This document shows positions 56,260 to 64,000 of a DNA stretch of 64,000 nucleotides, one piece after another. Made by a program: the position numbers and the translations under genes. Position 1 is the stretch's first letter; each line of letters begins with the position of its first letter. Under the pieces are notes generated by a model. That model did not search any database and was not told the DNA's origin. It worked only from the letters and a program-made list of their open reading frames with translations. Location of the stretch: positions 186,001 through 250,000 of the forward strand of contig JAWWNJ010000173.1 in assembly GCA_037176885.1 (NCBI GenBank). Reading direction: 5' to 3'. This DNA comes from Favolaschia claudopus (Eukaryota > Basidiomycota > Agaricomycetes > Agaricales > Mycenaceae).

Positions 56260-59060
56260 ATGGGTCTTTCTGGTCTTCTCCTGCTGCTGGGTCTCTTCTC
56301 GCCTTCGTGGGCTGGTGTCACCGTACAGGTTCCGGGCCTCCAAGTCCCACCGCAATACGCTTCTCGACGCGCCGATGCGCAGAAATTGTTCACCGTCAGC
56401 TACGATGCGTACAAGTGAGCTATCTGCGCGTGCGCGTATAAGGACACGAAGTCTTATTGGATTGGCTTTAGGCAGTTTGCGTTTGGACATGATGACTTGT
56501 CCCCCGTAAGCCGGGGTTTCTCGGACGGCCGAAGTGCGTTAGGGTGTTTGGATGGTATCGCATTTATGCTCATCGTAAACAGATGGATGGGGAGCCTCCG
56601 TTGTGGACGCGATGGTGCGTCACAGTTTCCTTCCTCCCATCGGAATTCCACTCGAACTTTCCATAGGCAACCATGGTGTGTTCAACTCAACCCGATATCT
56701 TGATATTCCGCTCACTAGACGCAGGCCGTGATGGGATTAGACGTACGTTCGTTTACGTCTCACCTCATTCCTTCCATCTCAAAACTCTCCAATGTCCGTA
56801 GGACATTTTCGAAGAAGCCGTGAACTTCACTGCCAACATCGATTTCAGTAGATCAAAGACTTCCAGCACGGTATCGGTGTTCGAGACGACAATTCGCTAT
56901 CTGGGGGGCTTGCTGTCGGCTTACGAGCTCAGCGATGAGAAGTTCCCTGTTCTCGTACAGAAGGCGAAGGTACGGATATGAAGTAATTTTCGCATTGCCA
57001 CTGCTTATGATTGTGCGTCATATTATCTAGGAAGTCGCCGACAAGATGGCGTTTGCCTGGGTCGGCGTGCGTCATAATTAAATTCTTTGTGTGACTCCCT
57101 CTCATTTCTCGTTTCGCAGAACAACGACATGCCTTTCGGCTTCATGAACTTTGCGACCAACACACCGACACGGTCAACTGTAGGCTATGACCCAAATTTG
57201 GCTTCGTATCCCGCTGACAGCACGGGCAGTCCAACATTGCGGAGGCCGGAACGCTCAGCTTGGAGTGGTTCATGCTGACCAAGTACACGAACAACGCGAC
57301 ATACGGAGACCGTGCCGCCCGATCTGCTAAACATATCGCAAACCTCGTGCGTAACATAGTCCATGCCCAGTGAATGGCTAATGAATAGGATTTAGGCATC
57401 TCCCTTGCCAGGTACATTGAATACAGGATTTTCGAGGCGCAGACGATTGACGAATTTCCATGCTAGGTCTCGCGGCACAAGGAATTGACCCAGCAACCGG
57501 CAATGCCGTTGGCTCCTACGTTGTGCGTCGCTTCGCACTATCTCTAGAATATGACTGTATAAATTTCACTTTAAAGACTTGGGGCGGAGGAAGCGACTCG
57601 TACTTCGAGTATCTTATTAAATACGCCCGTCTGACCAACACCGACGAACACATCTACATCGACACCTGGAAGGTCTGTCACCGCTTTATCGAATTCTGTT
57701 ACTCGGTATACTGATTTTCATATATACAGACCGCTGTCGATAGCTCTATCAAGAATCTCCTCAGGGTCTGTATTCAAGCTCTCGTTGCACTGTATCGCTT
57801 GCTAATCTTCTCTGCATACAGAAATCAACCGTGGGAAACTTCACATACCTCGCTGATTTCGACGGTTCTCGCATTCGTCATGTTGGCTCGTTTGTATCTT
57901 CTACTTGATCTCGCGGGAAGATTGAACTTAATTTTTTTTCAGTCATCTGGCGTGCTTCCATGCTGGGAACTGGCTCCTTGGTATGTCTGATGCGTTTGAT
58001 GTGTAGTGCGGACAGATGATTGAATGTTGTGTGCAGGCGGAAAGCTCCTCCAGAATCAGACGATCATCGACATTGCTTTGGAACTCAACGAGGGCTGCTG
58101 GGTCAGTCAACTCTGATCTTCTCTCTTTCTGTGCTGATATCACCTGCGCTTAGAACACATACGCGGGCACTGCGTACGCATATCTCACCTCGTTTCGCCC
58201 AAATCGTTATGACTGGTTTAATTAGAACTGGTATCGGTCCTGAGGCATTTGCTTACATTAGCGACGACGGAAGCTTCACGGGCGGAAACTCGCCTTCGAC
58301 GGCGCAGATGAATTTCTACAATCAGCATGGGTATTATATCACGTCGTCTGCATACATTCTTCGTCCCGAAGGTATGATTTTTTTAGAACGTACAAGCCTG
58401 AAATGACCTCCTGTTTTAGTCCTCGAGTCGAACATGCAAGTTCTCTCCTACGCTTCATGGTGTTCAATGTTACTCACCTCGAGTTGCTTCTCTTCAGGCA
58501 CGCATGGCGGTATGTTGTTCGACTTGATTAGTACTTCAGATGTTCATTTTCATTCTCTAGCATCACCGGCGACACCAAATATTTGGACCGCGCTGCCTCA
58601 GCCATCGACGCGTTCAACAAATTCCTTCCTGCGACCGTTGCATTTGCCGGGTTGAACAATGTCAACAGCGTCACCAGCAGCTTGATCGACGACATGGAAT
58701 CCTTCTGGTTTGCAGAGGTGCTCAAATACTTGTACGTGATTCCGCGTTCCTTGCCCACCTTCTCATTATCCTCTCACTATCGCAGATACCTCACATTCGA
58801 CGACCCAGCCCATATCAGCTTGGATGACTGTAAGTTCCAATCCATATTCGATCTCTTTTTGTTTTTTCTCATGCGGGGTGTTCGCAGATGTCTTCAACAC
58901 TGAATGCCAGCCTTTCAAAGCACCACCCGCCCTGGACTCGTACGGTGGCTCAGGGAAACTGGTCCCGGCGAAACCATTCGCGGCTCAGAGCGGTGCACTC
59001 CCTGCCGTCAGCCCGAACGCCTTTTTAAAATCGGCGGGCGTCCCGCGCGGAAGTCGTTGA
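56260..59060 (+). CDS. GH47 class I alpha-1,2-mannosidase
   Basis: Many short exons. Start ATG 56260, signal peptide MGLSGLLLLLGLFSPSWAG. Joined exons give YDAYKQFAFGHDDLSPVSRG, NGWGASVVDAM, MGLDDIFEEAVNFTANI, FETTIRYLGGLLSAYELS, then AGTLSLEWFMLTKYTNNATY, TWGGGSDSYFEYLIKYARLT, a LACF/GNWLLGG block, EGCWNTYAGTATGIGPEAFA and DDMESFWFAEVLKYLYLTFD. The last exon carries VFNTECQPF, the family's conserved C-terminal Thr/Cys region, and stops at 59058-59060. These are GH47 signatures, including the acidic residues of the barrel. The enzyme trims alpha-1,2-linked mannose from N-glycans in the ER/Golgi or as a secreted exo-enzyme; with a cleavable signal peptide and no TM, a secreted form is likely. 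Confidence 0.9.
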
Positions 59061-59333
59061 GTGGTTTTCCGAGCCCTGCTGGTTTGCCTGCTGTAGCTCT
59101 ATAGGATTGTTCGGGACACAGGAGGACAACCGGGATGGCGGCATGTACTAAGTCTGTACGAACTAAATATAAGATGTGAATGTGAATGTTTTCGATTGCT
59201 TTCGTTTTCTTGTTTCCTGTGCTTTTAGGAGGGGCGATGACTTTCCAACTGAGTGGAAACGTTGACTTGATTGTAAGATGGCCCAGCTGTCTTATTTGTT
59301 TTTCGCGCGCTTTGAGCGGATTTTTGTCATTGC

Positions 59334-60726
59334 ATGCCTGTCATCTTGTCCTCTACAAAATTAGAATGGCCCTCTGTATGCAGCCACGACATCGACATCG
59401 ACTTGCTATTAACACTCATGTTCCACGTCCTCGGCAGGCTCACCTTCGCTGGCGCCCTATCGTTCCTCGTAATACAGCTCTGGACGCGCCGTAGAGTCAA
59501 ACCGTCCGACGCCCTCGACCTTTTACCTGAATCTCAAGATTCTCGCCAGTCGAAAGACCGTTGGCTCTCCGCCAGTGATTTCTTCCCCCGCCAGAAGCTA
59601 GTACCCTTTGGATCGCCGGCATACGAATCATTCCCCGATCCTCCCCGTTTGCCTCCTCGAAGAGCTTTCGTTCCTCAGGAAGACGAGGATTTCGTTCATA
59701 GACTTTGGAAAGTGAATACCAGACCGAGAGTCTCGTTGTGGATTGCGCCAGTGCGTTGATATCATACAATCTTGACATTTTCAATAGATGAAACGCGTAG
59801 AGGGCCGAGCACTGGATGGCGCTTGACAGATTCGGCCGCAACGTCTATCTCAAACTCTGTCCGCGTTATAGCGAAGAATGGCAGATACTTGAGTATTTGG
59901 CAGATTCGACGCCGAGTCGACATCCATGGAATCGCACGATCCCAACGAGGGGGTTCTTTCGTACGAGGCGGTCGGTGGTCATAGTTCAGGCTTGCTGGGG
60001 CACGGGAGCGTTTTCTCCGACTTGGGATTCACTGAGAACTCGGCTTTTCTTGGCTCGGCAACTTCTTCAGGAAAGTAATATACCGAATTCGAACTGGTCT
60101 GTATATTGACGGACTACGTTTGCAGGGCCTGGCATATATGCATATGATGGGAGTTGCTCATGGCGTGAGTGTCAAGTCAAGTAAGTATTACTCAAGCTAA
60201 TCGATTCTAACCATGTCTGTGTAATTTTACAGGATTTACACCCGGAGAATATTGTTTGCAACCACGAGGATGTTCGCTTCAGCCGCAAATCTGGCACTTC
60301 ATTTCAAAGCACGTTCGATTTTCAACTTGCCTTCATCGACTTTGAAAATTCTGTTCGCGTCCCAGCCGGCCACTCACAAGCCATCACCACTGTTTTTGGC
60401 ATACCGCCCGAACCATTCGCCGCCCCGGAATTGATACCTGCGGATACGGTTGACCTGTTCGCGGCGGATGTATTCTCAGCTGGGCAACTACTGCAATTTG
60501 AGCTGAATGGGAACACGGTTCGCTAGCCATGTTTCTATCTCGTGTCCTGAGCTTACTTGTTTTTTTTTTCGATTTTAATTTTTAGGCAGATAGCGGTCAC
60601 GATCCTCCGACGGTACCCGGATATCTCGCCCTTATTGCGAAGATGACAGCTCGAGTGGCACCACAGCGTCCATCGGCTCTTGATGCCCTAGGGGAGCTTG
60701 AGCAGATTATCTGTGACCATATTTGA
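59334..60726 (+). CDS. divergent protein-kinase-like protein with N-terminal TM segment
   Basis: Five exons: 59334-59750, 59801-60070, 60126-60164, 60233-60517, 60586-60726. They sum to 1152 bases (383 residues). The N-terminus has a hydrophobic helix (FHVLGRLTFAGALSFLVIQL), then a linker, then a reduced kinase C-lobe: GLAYMHMMGVAHGDLHPENI with HGD in place of HRD, AFIDFENSV with DFE in place of DFG, and EPFAAPEL as the APE region. The usual glycine loop and VAIK lysine are not obvious. The missing residues suggest altered or lost activity. The second intron (60071-60125) would start GAAAGT rather than GT; every other way of splicing breaks the frame or gives an intron under 30 bases. It resembles the small kinase-like families frequent in Agaricomycetes. 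Confidence 0.7.
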
Positions 60727-61549
60727 ACTCATTTCAAGCTGTATAATTAACTGCTTTTCGGATTACTTAAGTGACAGACGACAATCTTGTTGAGTCTGGT
60801 TAATTGGGGTAGATGAAGGCACTTCAAAGTTCCGATCTTGATGCAGAGTCTTCTCTGGTCCGTGTGAGCGTTATTCAACTTGCTGTGGCCACACTCCGAC
60901 TGTGCACATTATCATAATAATACTGAAGTTGACCCATTGGATGTCTAGGCTGCCTCCGGAGCCGCTTGCTGCCGGAATTACGGAGATCAGAGTGAATTCG
61001 GGCGAGTTTTGGATGCCCAAGTCCCGACTTACCCTTTGTGGACTTGCGTCTGTGGAAAACACGGGTGATTTCAAGATTCAGTAGCCGTATACTATCGCCT
61101 CGCTGGATTGTTTCCCTTGTGTGTGTGGCGGCTTCAGGATTCGGACTCTCGGAGTTTACCATTTGGCACTAATCTTTCGCGCATGTTGAATGTCCCATCG
61201 TGACCCACTGGCAATCGATGGAGGCCGAAGAACAATTGTTCCAGCTTCGGAGAAAACGGACTCTTCCAAAATTAGCTGTGATCGGAATTGAATGGTTGTT
61301 GCGCTCGTAGTATTCACAGTCCAAACTACCAGAAACTACCTCGCTGAATGCGTGGATCTGGAGAGATGGGGGGTGGTGGGGAAGCTGCGGGAAGTTGTGG
61401 GTCGTCTCTGTTAGACAGCGTGTGATAACCGTGGTGTTCGAAAAAGAATGAAGAAATACGGGCCTTCATATAGGGGAGCACGGTGTAGGGCTCTGAGAGC
61501 CAGTATAATGATTATTTTTTATTCTTCATATATCACACTCCTTGCGGCC
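60727..61549. other. intergenic, no supported gene
   Basis: Downstream of the kinase-like gene and before the inverted-repeat element. Small frames on both strands match no family. A minus-strand phrase near 61230 (VFSEAGTIV) faintly recalls hAT transposase C-termini but is too short to call. Confidence 0.4.
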
Positions 61550-61555
61550 AGCTGT
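61550..61555 (+). repeat. left 6-bp target-site duplication (AGCTGT)
   Basis: AGCTGT directly borders the left end of the inverted-repeat element. The identical hexamer borders its right end at 63435-63440. Confidence 0.75.
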
Positions 61556-61788
61556 TATGGCGGTCCGGATGCACATTTAATTGTGCCGCCCCGAACATCG
61601 GCTTTTCGGCCGTTCCGCCCTTCTTTGAGGTGTTTTCGGCACTTTCCGCCCCATTCTCACCGGTGACCTTAAAAGGGGCTGAGAATTGTTCCGCCCCTTT
61701 TGCAACTTCGACCCCGCCCCTTTCATAGGTTCGTCCGCCCTCTTTTGCGGAAGTTAATTTCTTCTGTGAAAATTGAGCATAATTGAGC
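61556..61788 (+). repeat. left terminal inverted repeat
   Basis: Runs from TATGGCGG to the AATTGAGC at 61788. It pairs with 63205-63434. GC-rich and made of CCGCCCC/CCGTTCCGCCC-like words, in contrast to the AT-rich interior. Confidence 0.85.
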
Positions 61789-63204
61789 GCCAATCTCGGC
61801 TTGATTTCTTGGTAGCTCAAGCACTCATTTGGCGAACCCATCGGTCAGTGGTCACTGGCAGTCGCATTGGTGCATTGAATTTTGCAATTGAACTTCGAGT
61901 CAAAGATTGGGTCTGATTGACTTTCTAAAATTCAAAACCTAGTTGATCTACCCCTTGCAAGGTAGTACAAGGTACTCACAAGTCACTCTTCTGTCGCTGG
62001 TACTTACAGGTATAGATTTTGCATGTCCTCTCAGTTGATCTCAAAAATCAGTCAAAGAAATTCTGTCCTGTGATTTACTTAGGTCAATTTGGATCATGCG
62101 GACTCAAATTTATTCGAATTATCGTCCTTCTAGTACAAGATTCCAGTCATTCTATGTGAATTGATGTCCAATGAATCCCGGCTGAGGCTGAATTCATCTT
62201 CCAAACATTGGTTGACTCAGAGCTCTGTGGCCGTCAAGTTTCACTCAATTAACTCTTGAAATAAAGGTATAACTTCATTCAGAATTCACCCTGATTTCCT
62301 CTTGGTCTCATTGTCTCGCATTTAGGTCAACATTATGCTGAACAATTCGAGGGTCGCAGTGACTGGCAGGATTGCAACCTCTACATATCAGAGGCCAGGT
62401 ACAATTCACGATTTCAGAGCACCATCCCCCGCCATCCAGTGACTGTACGCAATCGAGTCCACTCCAATCCTGTTGCTTGCATCATCATATCTCTTCCTTT
62501 GGCATCGACTTTGAATCCAATGCGCAAACCGCTCGGTGACCACAAACCTAGGAGTATGTAGAACGAACACCTTAAATTCTACACACACCAACTCTATGCT
62601 ATTTTATTGAACACCGGTAAGCGTGACTTGTTGAAGCAATTGCAAGGTATTCGCTCCATGAGTCCACTGTATTCCCTCAATCATCGCTCGGAGTCTCTCA
62701 GAGATAATTTACTGTATCCCAACTCTGTCGAATTGGGTTTGTGAAAGAAAGGAGATATCGGAATACGCTGACTGAGGTGATACAATAGAAAGTGAAAGCC
62801 AGTCTTTGTTGAACTGAATTATTGATTACAGTGAATATTTAATATTTGCTAGATACTAGTACTAAAGGCCCACACAAATGATGAGTCAATCAGACTTACA
62901 AGGACCTTCCATCCACCTACTGCAACGAGTCGAACAGCTGCCTGGGATGAATCTCAAACTGAAAAGATATTAGCAAGCGTACGAGAAAGAGCGAGCCGAA
63001 GCTTGTATTGCAACTCGGATGCTCTAGTATGAGTTGCATAAGGCAAGCTACCATTATTCTCCCCATAACCTCAGTCACAAGAGTTCCGCTTTCGTATTGC
63101 TTTCATATTGATTTTGCATGAATCAACTTCAAGCCTCAATCAAGTGCTTAAGTAAATGCAAGCTGAGCTCCATGTTCAATTTTCAAATGCGAGCTCAGGT
63201 CGTT

Positions 63205-63434
63205 GCTCAATTGTGCTCAATTTTCACAGCAGAAATTAACTTCCGCAAAAGAGGGCGGACGAACCTATGAAAGGGGCGGGATCGAAGTTGCAAAAGGGGT
63301 GGAACAATTCTCCGCCCCTTAGGTCACCGGTGAGAATGGGGCGGAAAGTGCCGAAAACAGCTCAAAGAAGGGCGGAACGGCCGAAAAGCCGATGTTCGGG
63401 GCGGCACAATTAAATGTGCATCCGGACCGCCATA
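63205..63434 (-). repeat. right terminal inverted repeat
   Basis: Reverse complement of the left repeat, three bases shorter because of an indel around the GACCTTAAAAGGGG segment. It ends CCGCCATA next to the AGCTGT duplication. Confidence 0.85.
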
Positions 63435-63440
63435 AGCTGT
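63435..63440 (+). repeat. right 6-bp target-site duplication (AGCTGT)
   Basis: Identical to 61550-61555 and adjacent to the right end of the element. Confidence 0.75.
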
Positions 63441-64000
63441 TTGATGAGTCTCAACAAGAACACATTGAACGCAAGTTTGAACCGTGGGAGTAGAACTGTC
63501 ATGTGGCGGTAGCTGGATCAGAGTTGACGTCGGCCCGCTGGTCGGATGCTTCCTTGCTTCTCCGACTTTGCGCATCTCCTCGAGACGGCTGGGTATGTAC
63601 CGATAAGGTACCAACCACTGCCTCCGTCGGACGCAAACTTCGCCGTCCGAATGGGCTCATACAACCTAAAATGCCACAATTCAGGGAATTGTACCTCCAG
63701 GCCACCGTCTGTTCGATCTCCGGTGGCGCTCTCTGTGCTCAGCGCTCAGGCTTCACCGCTTGATTTCGTGCATCAATCAAGCCACCGAACTGAATCTTCC
63801 TGTTCACCATCTCAAAGCCTCGATACCTGGTCCACTTCGGATCGCCGATCTCGCGGAATTATTCGAAGAAAAGTAGCATTCGAACTAGATCCTATGACCT
63901 GTTGCTTGGCTCAGATGCTGCCCTGCTGAGGGCGCTGTCTGTGATGGTCCACCCTCATGCAACTTCATTTCTTCTTTTGCTGATGAGCCTTCCCCGGTTC
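63441..64000. other. window edge, no supported gene
   Basis: Two overlapping plus-strand frames (63503-63763, 63546-63929) do not resemble a family. A gene could continue beyond the window, but nothing here proves it. Confidence 0.35.

Larger units (their letters stand above)
61556..63434. mobile_element. non-coding DNA transposon with ~230-bp terminal inverted repeats
   Basis: Element of 1,879 bases beginning TATGGCGGTCCGGATGCAC, with the exact reverse complement at its right end. The left repeat spans 61556-61788 and the right 63205-63434. They differ by about six substitutions and a small indel. A perfect AGCTGT duplication flanks it. The 1.4-kb interior is AT-rich and has no frame longer than about 60 codons, so it encodes no transposase and must be moved by another element. 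High similarity of the arms and an intact duplication imply recent insertion. Superfamily is uncertain: 6 bp is unusual for hAT (8 bp), PIF (3 bp) and Mutator (9-11 bp). Confidence 0.85.

Noticed and set aside
61195..61275. Minus-strand phrase VFSEAGTIV like the end of a hAT transposase
   Set aside because: Too short, flanking residues do not continue the domain, and no other transposase parts are nearby.

Overview
The window is nuclear DNA of a filamentous fungus, most likely a mushroom-forming basidiomycete (Agaricomycetes). Genes are dense on both strands and broken by many introns of about 45-60 bases with GT..AG (sometimes GC..AG) ends. There are several F-box/LRR-like proteins of the kind expanded in Agaricomycetes, interstitial TTAGGG motifs, and a secreted plant-polymer enzyme (GH67). 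I saw no bacterial-style operons, rRNA, tRNA or CRISPR.

Layout. 0.3-3.5 kb: two broken F-box-like genes (+). 3.9-10.1 kb: three minus-strand genes in a row, a 2OG-Fe(II) oxygenase, a GH5 glycolipid glucosidase of the EGCrP type, and a gamma-butyrobetaine/trimethyllysine hydroxylase. 10.9-12.7 kb: intact F-box gene. 13.9-15.4 kb: isocitrate lyase/PEP-mutase-fold lyase. 15.9-18.3 kb: carboxylesterase (-). 19.5-20.9 kb: cyclophilin-40 (+). 21.1-23.1 kb: phospholipase B (-). 23.7-24.1 kb: MITE-like element. 24.2-25.7 kb: intact inverted paralogue of the 2.1-kb F-box gene. 25.9-28.5 kb: GH67 alpha-glucuronidase (-). 28.8-30.4 kb: peroxisomal MaoC-type hydratase (-) with a hairpin element in an intron. 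30.6-34.1 kb: phosphoinositide phospholipase C (-). 35.4-37.1 kb: F-box paralogue of the 10.9-kb gene. 37.5-39.8 kb: serine carboxypeptidase (+). 40.0-42.0 kb: large one-TM membrane protein (-). 43.0-45.4 kb: second carboxylesterase (+). 45.7-48.2 kb: beta-lactamase-like serine hydrolase (-). 48.6-52.4 kb: large multi-exon protein I do not recognise, with repeated modules. 53.8-55.1 kb: NT-C2 protein (-). 56.3-59.1 kb: GH47 alpha-mannosidase (+). 59.3-60.7 kb: degenerate kinase-like protein (+). 61.6-63.4 kb: non-coding transposon with ~230-bp terminal inverted repeats.

Most genes are ordinary housekeeping or secretory functions, several of them in lipid metabolism: carnitine biosynthesis, peroxisomal hydratase, phospholipases B and C, glycolipid glucosidase, carboxylesterases. 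I see no single pathway cluster.

The unusual content is structural. A three-gene order (F-box A, F-box B, carboxylesterase) occurs twice. Two paralogues are near-identical in parts and one is broken. Three non-coding mobile-element-like structures are present, one inside an intron. There are five inferred GC-AG introns and one candidate GA-AG intron. The strongest candidate for something undescribed is the modular unknown protein at 48.6-52.4 kb. Exon joins were inferred by reading frame and family similarity; where exon lengths were summed, this is stated.
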